A stretch of 64,000 nt of DNA from positions 1,116,001 to 1,180,000 of the forward strand of contig NW_027490111.1 in NCBI RefSeq assembly GCF_050948175.1. Reading direction: 5' to 3'. Below, in pieces: positions 1-14,739 of the stretch (within the stretch, counting starts at the first letter, position 1; each line of letters starts with the position of its first letter). Made by a program: the position numbers and the translations under genes. The notes under the pieces are model-generated. The model was not told where the DNA came from. It saw only the letters and a list, made by a program, of their open reading frames with translations, and searched no databases. This DNA comes from Xylocopa sonorina (taxonomy: Eukaryota; Arthropoda; Insecta; Hymenoptera; Apidae).

Positions 1-751
1 ATCGCTATTTCCTTGCAAGGAAGTGTCGCATTTACTTTTATTTGAATCGCAGACGAGGAATGCATAACACATCGCAATGAATATTATATCTTTCCATGAA
101 ACATAGAAATGAGATGCGATATCGCGTTTTAAGAAGCATTAGAAATCTATTGCTACGATACCTAGACATCTGCAGACGCTATTTCCTTGCAAGAAAGTGT
201 CGCATTTACATTCATTTGAAGTGTAGACGAGGAATGCATAGCACTTCGCAATGAATATTATATCTTATCATGAAACATAGATATGAGATGCAATATCTCG
301 ATTTAAGAAGCATTTGAACTCTATTGTTTCGATACGTAGACATCTGCAAACGCTATTTCCTTGTAAGGAAGTGTCGCATTTACATTCATTTGAAGTGTAG
401 ACGAGGAATACATGACACTTCGCAAATCATATTATATCTTTCCATGAAACATAGAAATGAGATGCGATATCGCGTTTTAAGAAGCATTAGAAATCTATTG
501 CTACGATACGTAGACATCTGCAAACGCTATTTCTGTGCTAGGAAGTGTCACACTTACATTCATTTGAAGTGTAGAAGAGGAATACATGACACGTCGCAAA
601 TCATATTATATCTTACCATGAAAGATAGAAATGAGACGCGATATCGCGTTTTAAGAAGCATTAGAACTCTATCGCTACGATACCTAGACATCCCCAGACA
701 CTATTTCCTAGCAAGGAAGTGTCGCATTTACATTCATTTGAAGTGTAGACG
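1..751 (+). repeat. Segmental copy, source or partner of 3307-4057
   Basis: This segment reappears at 3307-4057, an offset of 3306 bp (19 monomers), and is nearly identical; one mismatch was noticed (301 versus 3607). It shares rare markers: CTTTTATTTG near the start, ACACATCGCAATG, TTGTTTCGATACG and CATCCCCAGACAC. The match ends at GACGAGG versus GACGATG. Confidence 0.85.
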
Positions 752-3306
752 AGGAATACATGACACTTCGCAAATCATATTATATCTTTCCATGAAACAT
801 AGAAATGAGATGCGATATCGCGTTTTAAGAAGCATTAGAAATCTATTGCTACGATACGTAGACATCTGCAGACGGTATTTCCTTGGAAGGAAGTGTCGCA
901 ATTACATTCATTTGATTCGTATACGAGGAATGCATAACACTTCGCAATGAAAATTATATCTTATCATGAAACATAGATATGAGATGCAATATCTCGTTTT
1001 AAGAAGCATTTGAACTCTATTGCTACGATACCTAGACATCTGGAGACGCTATTTCCTTGCAAGGAAGTGTCGCCTTTACATTCATATGAAGTGTATTCGA
1101 GGAATACATAACATTTCGCAAATCATATTATATCTTACCATGAAACATAGAAATAAGATGCGATATCGCGTTTTAAGAAGCATTAGAAATCTATTGCTAC
1201 GATACGTAGACATCTGCAAACGCTATTTCCTTGCAAGGAAGTGTCGCATTTACATTCATTTGAATCGTAGACGAGGAATGCATAACACTTCGCAATGAAT
1301 AACATATCTTATCATGAAACATAGAAATGAGATGCAATATCTCGTTTTAAGAAGCATTTGAACTCTATTGCTACGATACCTAGACATCTGCAAACACTAT
1401 TTCCTTGCAAGGAAGTGTCGCATTTACACTCTTTTGAATCGTATACGAGGAATGCATAACACTTCGCAATGAATATTATATCTTATCATGAAACATAGAT
1501 ATGAGATGCAATATCTTGTTTTAAGAAGCATTTGAACTCTATTGCTACGATACCTAGACATCTGCAGACGCTATTTCCTGGCAAGGACGTGTCGCATTTA
1601 CATTCACTTGAAGTGTAGACGATGAATACATGACACTTCGCAAATCATATTACATCTTACCATGAAACATAGAAATGAGATGCGATATCGCGTTCTAAGC
1701 AGCATCAGAAATCCATTGCTACGATACGTAGACATCTGCAAACGCTATTTCCTTGCAAGGAAGTGTCGCATTTGCATTCATTTGAATCGTAGACGAGGAA
1801 TGCATAACACTTCGCAATGAATATTATATCATATCATGAAACATAGATATGAGATGCAATATCCCGTTCTAAGAATCATATGAACTCTATTGCTACGATA
1901 TGTAGACATCTGCAGTCGCTATATCCTTGCAAGGAAGTGTCGCATTTACATTCATTTGAAGTGTAGACGAGGAATACATAACACTTCGCAAATCATATTA
2001 TATCTTACCATGAAACATGGAAATGAGATTCGATATCGCGTTTTAAGAAGCATTAGAACTCTACTGCTACGATAGGTAGACATCTGCAAACGCTGTTTCC
2101 TTGCAAGGAAGAGTCACATTTACATTCATTTGAAGTGTAGAAGAGGAATACATGACACTTCGCAAATCATATTATATCTTACCATGAAAGATAGAAATGA
2201 GACGCGATATCGCGTTTTAAGAAGCATTAGAAAGCTAATGCTACGATACGTAGACATCTGCAATCGCTATTTCCTTGCAAGGAAGTGTCGCATTTCCTTT
2301 CATTTGAATCGCAGACGAGGAATGCATAACACTTCGCAATGAATATTATATCTTATCATGAAACATAGAAATGAGATGCAATATCTCGTTTTAAGAAGCA
2401 TTTGAACTCTATTGCTACGATACCTAGACATCTGCAAACGCTATTTCCTTGTAAGGAAGTGTCGCATTTACATTCATTTTAAGTGTAGACGAGGAATACA
2501 TGACACTTCGCAAATCATATTATATCTTTCCATGAAACATAGAAATGAGATGCGATATCGCGTTTTAAGAAGCATTAGAAATCTATTGCTACGATACGTA
2601 GACATCTGCAGACGGTATTTCCTTGGAAAGAAGAGTCGCATTTACATTCATTTGAATCGTAGACGAGGAATGCATAACACTTCGCAATGAATATTATATC
2701 TTATCATGAAACATAGATATCAGATGCAATATCTCGTTTTAAGAAGCATTTGAACTCTATTGCTACGATACCTAGACATCTTCAAACGCTGTTTCCTAGC
2801 AAGGAAGTGTCGCATTTACATTCATTTGAGGTGTACACGAGGAATACATAACACTTCGCAAATCATATTATATCTTACCATGAAACATAGAAATGAGATT
2901 CGATATCGCTTTTAAAGAAGCATTAGAACTCTATTGCAACGATACGCAGACATCTGCAATCGCTATTTCCTTGCAAGGAAGTGTCGTATTTACATTCATT
3001 TGAATCGTAGACTAGGAATGCATAACACTTCGCAATGAATATTATATCTTATCATGAAACATAGATATCAGATGCAATATCTCGTTTTAAGATGCATTTG
3101 AACTCTATTGCTACGATACCTAGACATCTGGAGACGCTATTTCCTAGCAAGAAAGTGTCACACTTACATTCATTTGAAGTGTAGAAGAGGAATACATGAC
3201 ACGTCGCAAATCATATTATATCTTACCATGAAAGATAGAAATGAGACGCGATATCGCGTTTTAAGAAGCATTAGAAAGCTAATGCTACGATACGTAGACA
3301 TCTGCA

Positions 3307-4057
3307 ATCGCTATTTCCTTGCAAGGAAGTGTCGCATTTACTTTTATTTGAATCGCAGACGAGGAATGCATAACACATCGCAATGAATATTATATCTTTC
3401 CATGAAACATAGAAATGAGATGCGATATCGCGTTTTAAGAAGCATTAGAAATCTATTGCTACGATACCTAGACATCTGCAGACGCTATTTCCTTGCAAGA
3501 AAGTGTCGCATTTACATTCATTTGAAGTGTAGACGAGGAATGCATAGCACTTCGCAATGAATATTATATCTTATCATGAAACATAGATATGAGATGCAAT
3601 ATCTCGTTTTAAGAAGCATTTGAACTCTATTGTTTCGATACGTAGACATCTGCAAACGCTATTTCCTTGTAAGGAAGTGTCGCATTTACATTCATTTGAA
3701 GTGTAGACGAGGAATACATGACACTTCGCAAATCATATTATATCTTTCCATGAAACATAGAAATGAGATGCGATATCGCGTTTTAAGAAGCATTAGAAAT
3801 CTATTGCTACGATACGTAGACATCTGCAAACGCTATTTCTGTGCTAGGAAGTGTCACACTTACATTCATTTGAAGTGTAGAAGAGGAATACATGACACGT
3901 CGCAAATCATATTATATCTTACCATGAAAGATAGAAATGAGACGCGATATCGCGTTTTAAGAAGCATTAGAACTCTATCGCTACGATACCTAGACATCCC
4001 CAGACACTATTTCCTAGCAAGGAAGTGTCGCATTTACATTCATTTGAAGTGTAGACG
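3307..4057 (+). repeat. Segmental copy of 1-751
   Basis: Left part of a mosaic. It matches 1-751 at an offset of 19 monomers and then switches, at about 4057, to a copy of a different upstream segment. It ends a run open from 3630 whose stop comes from the switch (GACGATGA). Confidence 0.85.
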
Positions 4058-4601
4058 ATGAATACATGACACTTCGCAAATCATATTACATCTTACCATG
4101 AAACATAGAAATGAGATGCGATATCGCGTTCTAAGCAGCATCAGAAATCCATTGCTACGATACGTAGACATCTGCAAACGCTATTTCCTTGCAAGGAAGT
4201 GTCGCATTTACATTCATTTGAATCGTAGACGAGGAATGCATAACACTTCGCAATGAATATTATATCATATCATGAAACATAGATATGAGATGCAATATCC
4301 CGTTCTAAGGATCATATGAACTCTATTGCTACGATATGTAGACATCTGCAGTCGCTATATCCTTGCAAGGAAGTGTCGCATTTACATTCATTTGAAGTGT
4401 AGACGAGGAATACATAACACTTCGCAAATCATATTATATCTTACCATGTAACATGGAAATGAGATTCGATATCGCGTTTTAAGAAGCATTAGAACTCTAC
4501 TGCTACGATAGGTAGACATCTGCAAACGCTGTTTCCTTGCAAGGAAGAGTCACATTTACATTCATTTGAAGTGTAGAAGAGGAATACATGACACTTCGCA
4601 A
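4057..4601 (+). repeat. Segmental copy of 1621-2165
   Basis: Matches 1621-2165 at an offset of 2436 bp (14 monomers), sharing rare markers GTTCTAAGCAGCATCAGAAATCC and CAGTCGCTATATCC with a few mismatches (e.g. TTTGCATTC versus TTTACATTC). It joins directly to the copy of 1-751 on its left. On its right it switches again: 4659-4872 matches 3093-3306 at an offset of nine monomers. Confidence 0.8.
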
Positions 4602-7600
4602 TGAATATTATATCTTATCATGAAACATAGAAATGAGATGCAATATCTCGTTTTAAGAAGCATTTGAACTCTATTGCTACGATACCTAGACATCTGGAGA
4701 CGCTATTTCCTAGCAAGAAAGTGTCACACTTACATTCATTTGAAGTGTAGAAGAGGAATACATGACACGTCGCAAATCATATTATATCTTACCATGAAAG
4801 ATAGAAATGAGACGCGATATCGCGTTTTAAGAAGCATTAGAAAGCTAATGCTACGATACGTAGACATCTGCAAACGCAATTTCCTAGCGAGGAAGTATCG
4901 CATTCACATTCATTTGAAGTGTAGACGAGGAATACATAGCACTTCGCAAATCATGTTATATCTTACCATGAAGCATAGAAATGAGATGCGATATCGCGTT
5001 TTAAGAATCATATGAACTCTATTGCTACGATACGTAGACATCTGCAATCGTTATTTCCTTGGAAGGAAGTGTCGCATTTACATTCATTTGAATCGTGGAC
5101 GAGGAATGCATAACACTTCGCAGTGAATATTATATCTTATCATGAAACATAGATATGAGATGCGATATCGCGTTTTAAGAAGCATTAGAACTCTATCGCT
5201 ACGATACGTAGACATCTGCAATCGCTATTTCCTTGCAAGGAAGTGTCGCATTTACTTTCATTTGAATCGCAGACGAGGAATGCATAACACTTCGCAATGT
5301 ATATTATATCTTATCATGAAACATAGAAATGAGATGCAATATCTCGTTTTAAGAAGCATTTCAACTCTATTGCTTCGGTACGTAGACATCTGCAAACGCT
5401 ATTTCCTTGCAAGGAAGTGTCGCATTCACATTCATTTGAAGTGTAGACGAGGAATACATAACACTTCGCAAATCATATTATATCTTACCATGAAACATAG
5501 AAATGAGATGCGATATCAAGTTTTAAGAATCATAAGATCTCTATTGCTACGATACGTAGACATCTGCAAACGCTATTTCCTTGCAAGGAAGTGTCGCATT
5601 TACACTCATTTGAATCGTAGACGAGGAATGCATAACACTTCGCAATGAATATTATATCATATCATGAAACATAGATATGAGATGCAGTATCCCGTTCTAA
5701 GAATCATATGAACTCTATTGCTACGATACGTAGACATCTGCAATCGCTATTTCCTTGCAAGGAAGTGTCGCAATTACATTCATTTGAAGTGTAGACGAGG
5801 AATACATAAGACTTCGCAAATCATATTATATCTTACCATGAAACATGGAAATGAGATGCGATATCGCGTTTTAAAAAGCATTAGAACTCTACTGCTACGA
5901 TAGGTAGACATCTGCAAACGCTGTTTCCTTGCAAGGAAGAGTCACATTTACATTCATTTGAAGTGTAGAAGAGGAATACATGACACTTCGCAAATCATAT
6001 TATATCTTACCATGAAAGATAGAAATGAGACGCGATATCGCGTTTTAAGAAGCATTAGAAAGCTAATGCTACGATACGTAGACATCTGCAATCGCTATTT
6101 CCTAGCGAGGAAGTGTCGCATTTACACTCATTTGAATCGTATACGAGGAATGCATAACACTTCGCAATGAATATTATATCTTATCAAGAAACATAGATAT
6201 GAGATGCAATATCTCGTTTTAAGAAGCATCTGAACTCTAATGCTACGATACCTAGACATCTGCAAACACTATTTCCTTGCAAGGAAGTGTCGCATTTACA
6301 TTCATTTGAAATGTAGACGAGGAATGCATAACACTTCGCAATGAATATTATATCTTACCATGAAACAAAGAAATGAGATCCGATATCGAGTTTTAAGAAG
6401 CATTAGAAATCTATTGCTACGATACGTAGACATCTGCAAACGCTATTTCCTTGCAAGGAAGTGTCGCATTTACATTCATTTGAAGTGTAGACGAGGAATA
6501 CATGACACTTCGCAAATCATATTATATCTTTCCATGAAACATAGAAATGAGATGCGATATCGCGTTTTATGAAGCATTAGAACTCTATCGCTACGATACC
6601 TAGACATCTCCAGACACTACTTCCTAGCAGGGAAGTGTCGCATTTACATTCATTTGAAGCGTAGACGAGGAACACATGACACGTCGCAAATCATATTATA
6701 TCTTACCATGAAACATAGAAATGAAATGCGATATCGCGTTTTAAGAAGCATTAGAACTCTATTGCTACGATAGGTAGACATCTGCAAACGCTATTTCCTT
6801 GCAAGGAAGTGTCGCATTTACATTCATTTGAAGTGTAGACGAGGAATACATGACACTTCGCAAATCATATTATATCTTTCCATGAAACATAGAAATGAGA
6901 TGCGATATCGCGTTTTATGAAGCATTAGAACTCTATCGCTACGATACCTAGACATCTCCAGACACTATTTCCTAGCAAGGAAGTGTCGCATTTACATTCA
7001 TTTGAAGTGTAGACGAGGAATACATAACACTTCGCAAATCATATTATATCCTACCATAAAACATAGAAGTGAGATGCGATATCGCGTTTTAAGAATCATA
7101 AGAACTCTATAGCTACGATACGTAGACATCTGCAAGCGCTATTTCCTAGCGAGGACGTGTCGCATTTACACTCATTTGAATCGTATACGAGGAATGCATA
7201 ACACTTCGCAATGAATATTATATCTTATCAAGAAACATAGATATGAGATGCAATATCTCGTTTTAAGAAGCATCTGAACTCTATTGCTACGATACCTAGA
7301 CATCTGCAAACACTATTTCCTTGCAAGGAAGTGTCGCATTTACATTCATTTGAATCGTAGACGAGGAATGCATAACACTTCGCAATGAATATTATATCTT
7401 ACCATGAAACATAGAAATGAGATCCGATATCGAGTTTTAAGAAGCATTAGAAATCTATTGCTACGATACGTAGACATCTGCAAACGCTATTTCCTTGCAA
7501 GCAAGTGTCGCATTTACATTCATTTGAAGTGTAGACGAGGAATACATGACACTTCGCAAATCATATTATATCTTTCCATGAAACATAGAAATGAGATGCG

Positions 7601-8312
7601 ATATCGCGTTTTATGAAGCATTAGAACTCTATCGCTACGATACCTAGACATCTCCAGACACTATTTCCTAGCAAGGAAGTGTCGCATTTACATTCATTTG
7701 AAGTGTAGACGCGGAATGAATAACACTTTGCAATGAATATTATATCTTATCATGAAACATAGATATGGGATGCAATATCTCGTTTTAAGAAGCATTTGAA
7801 CTCTAATGCTTCGATACGTAGACATCTGCAATCGCTATTTCCTTGCAAGGAAGTGTCGCAATTACATTCATTTGAAATGTAGACGAGGAATACATAACAC
7901 TTCGCAAATCATATTATATCTTACCATGAAACATGGAAATGAGATGCGATATCGCGTTTTAAAAAGCATTAGAACTCTACTGCTACGATAGGTAGACATC
8001 TGCAAACGCTGTTTCCTTGCAAGGAAGAGTCACATTTACATTCATTTGAAGTGTAGAAGAGGAATACATGACACTTCGCAAATCATATTATATCTTACCA
8101 TGAAAGATAGAAATGAGACGCGATATCGCGTTTTAAGAAGCATTAGAAAGCTAATGCTACGATACGTAGACATCTGCAATCGCTATTTCCTTGCAAGGAA
8201 GTGTCGCATTTACTTTCATTTGAATCGCAGACGAGGAATGCATAACACTTTGCAATGAATATTATATCTTACCATGAAACATAGAAATGAGATGCGATAT
8301 CAAGTTTTAAGA

Positions 8313-9008
8313 AGCATCTGGACTCTAATGCTACGATACCTAGACATCTGCAAACACTATTTCCTTGCAAGGAAGTGTCGCATTTACATTCATTTGAATC
8401 GTAGACGAGGAATGCATAACACTTCGCGATGAATATTATATCTTACCATGAAACATAGAAATGAGATCCGATATCGAGTTTTAAGAAGCATTAGAAATCT
8501 ATTGCTACGATACGTAGACATCTGCAAGCGCTACTTCCTAGCGAGGAAGTGTCGCATTTACACTCATTTGAATCGTATACGAGGAATGCATAACACTTCG
8601 CAATGAATATTATATCTTGTCAAGAAACATAGATATGAGATGCAATATCTCGTTTTAAGAAGCATCTGGACTCTAATGCTACGATACCTAGACATCTGCA
8701 AACACTATTTCCTTGCAAGGAAGTGTCGCATTTACATTCATTTGAATCGTAGACGAGGAATGCATAACACTTCGCGATGAATATTATATCTTACCATGAA
8801 ACATAGAAATGAGATCCGATATCGAGTTTTAAGAAGCATTAGAAATCTATTGCTACGATACGTAGACATCTGCAAGCGCTACTTCCTAGCGAGGAAGTGT
8901 CGCATTTACACTCATTTGAATCGTATACGAGGAATGCATAACACTTCGCAATGAATATTATATCTTATCAAGAAACATAGATATGAGATGCAATATCTCG
9001 TTTTAAGA
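8313..9008 (+). repeat. Tandem duplication of a 348-bp dimer
   Basis: Two successive 348-bp units (8313-8660 and 8661-9008) share the rare markers GCATCTGGACTC at the start, CACTTCGCGATGAATATT and CTACTTCCTAGCGAGGAAG. They are almost identical; one difference seen is CTTGTCAAG versus CTTATCAAG. A related, more diverged dimer follows. This is a local dimeric expansion within an otherwise irregular block. Confidence 0.8.
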
Positions 9009-12000
9009 AGCATCTGAACTCTAATGCTACGATACCTAGACATCTGCAAACACTATTTCCTTGCAAGTAAGTGTCGCATTTACATTCATTTAAATCGTAG
9101 ACGAGGAATGCATAACACTTCGCAATGAATATTATATCGTACCATGAAACATAGAAATGAGATCCGATATCGAGTTTTAAGAAGCATTAGAAATCTATTG
9201 CTACGATACGTAGACATCTGCAAACGCTATTTCCTTGCAAGGAAGTGTCGCATTTATATTCATTTGAAGTGTAGACGAGGAATACATGACACTTCGCAAA
9301 TCATATTATATCTTTCCATGAAACATAGAAATGTGATGCGATATCGCGTTTTATGAAGCATTAGAACTCTATCGCTACGATACCTAGACATCTCCAGACA
9401 CTATTTCCTAGCAAGGAAGTGTCGCATTTACATTCATTTGAAGTGTAGACGAGGAATGCATAACACTTTGCAATGAATATTATATCTTATCATGTAACAT
9501 AGATATGGGATGCAATATCTCGTTTTAAGAAGCATTTGAGCTCTAATGCTTCGATACGTAGACATCTGCAAACGCTATTTCCTTGCAAGGAAGTGTCGCA
9601 TTTACATTCATTTGAAGTGTAGACGAGGAATACATAACACTTCGCAAATCATATTATATCTTACCATGAAACATAGAAATGAGATTCGATATCGCTTTTA
9701 AAGAAGCATTAGGACTCTACTGCTTCGATACGTAGACATCTGCAAACGCTATTTCCTTGCAAGGAAGTGTCGCATTTACATTCATATGAAGTGTAGACGA
9801 GGAATACATAACACTTCGCAAATCATATTATATCTTACCATGAAACATAGAAATGAGATGCGACATCGCGTTTTATGAAGCATTAGAACTCTATCGCTAC
9901 GATACCTAGACATCTCCAGACACTATTTCCTAGCAAGGAAGTGTCGCATTTACATTCATTTGAAGTGTAGACGAGGAATACATAACACTTCGCAAATCAT
10001 ATTATATCCTACCATGAAACATAGAAATGAGATGCGATATCGCGTTTTATGAAGCATTAGAACTCTATCGCTACGATACCTAGACATCTCCAGACACTAT
10101 TTCCTAGCAAGGAAGTGTCGCATTTACATTCATTTGAAGTGTAGACGAGGAATACATAACACTTCGCAAATCATATTATATCTTACCATGAAACATAGAA
10201 ATGAGATGCGATATCAAGTTTTAAGAATCATAAGATCTCTATTGCTACGATAGGTAGACATCTGCAAACGCTATTTCCTTGCAAGGAAGTGTCGCATTTA
10301 CATTCATTTGAATCGTAGACGAGGAATGCATAACACTTCGCAATGAATATTATATCATATCATGAAACATAGATATGAGATGCAATATCCCGTTCTAAGA
10401 ATCATATGAACTCTATTGCTACGATACGTAGACATCTGCAATCGCTATTTCCTTGCAAGGAAGTGTCGCAATTACATTCATTTGAAGTGTATACGAGGAA
10501 TACATAACACTTCGCAAATCATATTATATCTTACCATGAAACATGGAAATGAGATGCGATATCGCGTTTTAAAAAGCATTAGAACTCTACTGCTACGATA
10601 GGTAGACATCTGCAAACGCTGTTTCCATGCAAGGAAGAGTCACATTTACATTCATTTGAAGTGTAGAAGAGGAATACATGACACTTCGCAAATCATATTA
10701 TATCTTACCATGAAAGATAGAAATGAGACGCGATATCGCGTTTTAAGAAGCATTAGAAAGCTAATGCTACGATACGTAGACATCTGCAATCGCTATTTCC
10801 TTGCAAGGAAGTGTCGCATTTACTTTCATTTGAATCGCAGACGAGGAATGCATAACACTTCGCAATGAATATTATATCTTATCATGAAACATAGAAATGA
10901 GATGCAATATCTCGTTTTAAGAAGCATTTGAACTCTATTGCTACGATACCTAGACATCTGCAAACACTATTTCCTTGCAAGGATGTGTCGCATTTACATT
11001 CATTTGAATCGTAGACGAGGAATGCATAACACTTCGCAATGAATATTATATCTTACCATGAAACATAGGAATGAGATCCGATATCGAGTTTTAAGAAGCA
11101 TTAGAAATCTATTGCTACGATACGTAGACATCTGCAAACGCTATTTCCTTGCAAGGAAGTGTCGCATTTACATTCATTTGAAGTGTAGACGAGGAATACA
11201 TGACACTTCGCAAATCATATTATATCTTTCCATGAAATATAGAAATGAGATGCGATATCGCGTTTTATGAAGCATTAGAACTCTATCGCTACGATACCTA
11301 GACATCTCCAGACACTATTTCGTAGCAAGGAAGTGTCGCATTTACATTCATTTGAAGTGTAGACGGGGAATACATGACACTTCGCAAATCATATTATATC
11401 TTTCCATGAAATATAGAAATGAGATGCGATATCGCGTTTTATGAAGCATTAGAACTCTATCGCTACGATACCTAGACATCTCCAGACACTATTTCCTAGC
11501 AAGGAAGTGTCGCATTTACATTCATTTGAAGTGTAGACGGGGAATACATAACACTTCGCAAATCATATTATATCTTACCATGAAACATAGAAATGAGATG
11601 CGATATCAAGTTTTAAGAATCATAAGAACTCTATTGCTACGATACGTAGACATCTGCAAACGCTATTTCCTTGCAAGGAAGTGTCGCATTTACACTCATT
11701 TGAATCGTATACGAGGAATGCATAACACTTCGCAATGAATATTATATCTTATCATGAAACAAAGATATGAGATGCAATATCTCGTTTTAAGGAGCATTTG
11801 AACTCTATTGCTACGATACCTAGACATCTGCAGACGCTGTTTCCTAGCAAGGAAGTGTCGCATTTACAATCATTTGAAGTGTAGACGAGGAATACATGAC
11901 ACTTCGCAAATCATATTATATCTTACCATGAAACATAGAAATGAAATGCGATATCGCGTTTTAAGAAGCATTAGAACTCTATTGCTACGATAGGTAGACA

Positions 12001-14573
12001 TCTGCAAACGCTATTTCCTTGCAAGGAAGTGTCGCATTTACATTCATATGAAGCGTAGACGAGGAATACATAACACTCCGCAAATCATATTATATCTTAC
12101 CATGAAACATAGAAATGAGATGCGATATCGCGTTCTAAGAAGCATTAGATCTCTATCGCTACGATACCTAGACATCTGCAGACGCTATTTTCTGGCAAGG
12201 AAGTGTCGCATTTACATTCATTTGAATCGTAGACGAGGAATGCATAACACTTTGCAATGAATATTATATCTTATCATGAAACATAGATATGGGATGCAAT
12301 ATCTCGTTTTAAGAAGCATTTGAACTCTATTGCTTCGATACGTAGACATCTGCAAACGCTATTTCCTTGCAAGGAAGTGCCGCATTTACATTTATTTGAA
12401 TCGTTTACGAGGAATGCATAGCACTTCGCAATGAATATTATATCTTATCATGAAACATAGATATGAGATGCAATATCTCGTTTTAAGAAGCATTTGAACT
12501 CTATTGCTACGATACCTATACATCTGCAAACACTATTTCCTTGCAAGGAAGTGTCGCATTTACATTCATTTGAATCGTAGACGAGGAATGCATAACACTT
12601 CGCAATGAATATTATATCTTATCATGAAACATAGATATGAGATGCAATATCTCGTTTTTAGAAGCATTTGAACTCTATTGCTACGATACCTAGACATCTG
12701 GAGACGCTATTTCCTTGCAAGGAAGTGTCGCATTTACATTCATATGAAGTGTAGACGAGGAATACATAACACTTCGCAAATCATATTATATTCTACCATA
12801 AAACATAGAAGTGAGATGCGCTATCGCGTTTTAAGAATCATAAGAACTCTATTGCTACGATACGTAGACATCTGCAAACGCTATTTCCTAGCGAGGAAGT
12901 GTCGCATTTACATTCATTTGAAGTGTAGACAAGGAATACATAACACTTCGCAAATCATATTATATCTTACCATGAAACATAGAAATGAGATGCCATATCG
13001 CGTTTTAAGAATCATAAGAACTCTACTGCTACGATACGTAAACAACTGCAAACGCTATTTCCTTGCAAGGAAGTGTCGCATTTACATTCATTTGAATCGT
13101 TTACGAGGAATGCATAACACTTCGCAATGAATAGTATATCTTATCATGAAACATAGATATGAGATGCAATATCTCGTTTTAAGAAGCATTTGAACTCTAT
13201 TGCTACGATACCTAGACATCTGCAGACGCTGTTTCCTAGCAAGGAAGTGTCGCATTTACATTCATTTGAAGTGTAGACGAGGAATACATGACACATCGCA
13301 AATCATATTATATCTTGCCATGAAACATAGAAATGAGATGCGATATCGCGTTTTAAGAAGCATTAGAACTCCACTGCTACGATTCGTAGACATCTGCAAA
13401 CGCTATTTCCTTGCAAGGAAGTGTCGCATTTACACTCATTTGAATCGTATACGAGGAATGCATAACACTTCGCAATGAATATTATATCTTATCATGAAAC
13501 ATAGATATGAGATGCAATATCTCGTTTTAAGAAGCATTTGACCTCTATTGCTACGATACCTAGACATCTGCAGACGCTATTTCCTGGCAAGGAAGTGTCG
13601 CATTTACATTCACTTGAAGTGTAGACGAGGAATACATGACACTTCGCAAATCAAATTATATCTTACCATGAAACATAGAAATGAGATGCGATATCGCGTT
13701 TTAAGAAGCATTAGAAATCTATTGCTACGATACCTAGACATCTGCAAACGCTATTTCCATGCAAGGAAGTGTCGCATTTACATTCATTTGAATCGTAGAT
13801 GAGGAATGCATAACACTTCGCAATGAATATTATATCTTATCATGAAACATAGATATGAGATGCAATATCTTGTTTTAACAAGCATTTGAACTCTATTGCT
13901 ACGATACCTAGACATCTGCAGACGCTGTTTCTTAGCAAGGAAGTGTCGCATTTACATTCATTTAAATCGTATACGAGGAATGCATAACACTTCGCAATGA
14001 ATATTATATCTTATTATGAAACATAGATATGAGATGGAATATCTCGTTTTAAGAAGCATTTGAACTCTATTGCTACGATACCTAGACATCTGCAGACCCT
14101 ATTTCCTTGCAAGGAAGTGTCGCATTTACATTCATTTGAAGTGCAGACGAGGAATACATAACACTTCGCAATGAATATTATATCTTACCATGACACATAG
14201 AAATGAGATGCGATATCGCGTTTTAGGAAGCATTAGAACTCTATTGCTACGATACCTAGACATCTGCAAACGCTATTTCCTTGCAAGGAAGTGTCGCATT
14301 TTCATTCATTTGAATCGTGGACGAGGAATGCATAACACTTCGCAATGAATATTATATCTTACCATGAAACATAGATATGAGATGCGATATCGCGTTTTAA
14401 GAAGCATTAGAACTCTACTGCTACGATAGGTAGACATCTGCAAACGCTGTTTCCTTGCAAGGAAGTGTCACATTTACATTCATTTGAAGTGTAGAAGAGG
14501 AATACATGACACTTCGCAAATCATATTATATCTTACCATGAAAGATAGAAATGAGAAGCGATATCGCGTTTTA

Positions 14574-14577
14574 AGAA
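14574..14577 (+). other. Left target-site duplication of element 1 (AGAA)
   Basis: The satellite reads TTTTAAGAA before the insert and AGAAGCATT after it, while uninterrupted monomers read TTTTAAGAAGCATT, so AGAA is duplicated. The 1706-bp insert plus 4 bp shifts the 174-bp register by 144, exactly the observed shift from phase 42 (e.g. 12048) to phase 12 (e.g. 16542). Confidence 0.9.
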
Positions 14578-14590
14578 TGTCACGTCCTGG
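14578..14590 (+). repeat. Terminal inverted repeat, left end of element 1
   Basis: Begins TGTCACGTCC. The complement of the other end begins TGTGACGTCA. The two are alike over TGT(C/G)ACGTC, then both reach GGCG after a one-base shift. This is short, as at LTR ends. Confidence 0.7.
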
Positions 14591-14739
14591 CGAACAAATT
14601 ATTCGTATCCCAGGAGGCTGAATGACACAAGCCTTTTAGTCGCGAATTCGGTCCGGTATAAAACGCGTATGACCGGGTCCGTCGATTCTGGAAAGACGCG
14701 GGCACCGTAAACAATCGCGAACGCGTGTAAGGAGGGATT

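Larger units (their letters stand above)
1..14577 (+). repeat. 174-bp satellite array, block 1
   Basis: Uninterrupted head-to-tail tandem array of about 84 monomers of 174 bp, continuing beyond the left edge of the window. The period is seen directly: diagnostic strings such as the CATGAAACATAG motif and the TTCCTTGCAAGGAA palindrome recur every 174 bases with almost no indels. Two monomer classes are mixed. Class A reads CGCAAATCATATT, then GCGATATCGC and AGCATTAGA. Class B reads CGCAATGAATATT, then GCAATATCTC and AGCATTTGA. Subvariants local to this block include GATCCGATATCGAG and GAAATCTATTGC. There is no gene here: stop-free stretches are class A runs, and their amino-acid differences look like unconstrained satellite drift. 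Transcription cannot be judged from sequence. Confidence 0.97.
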
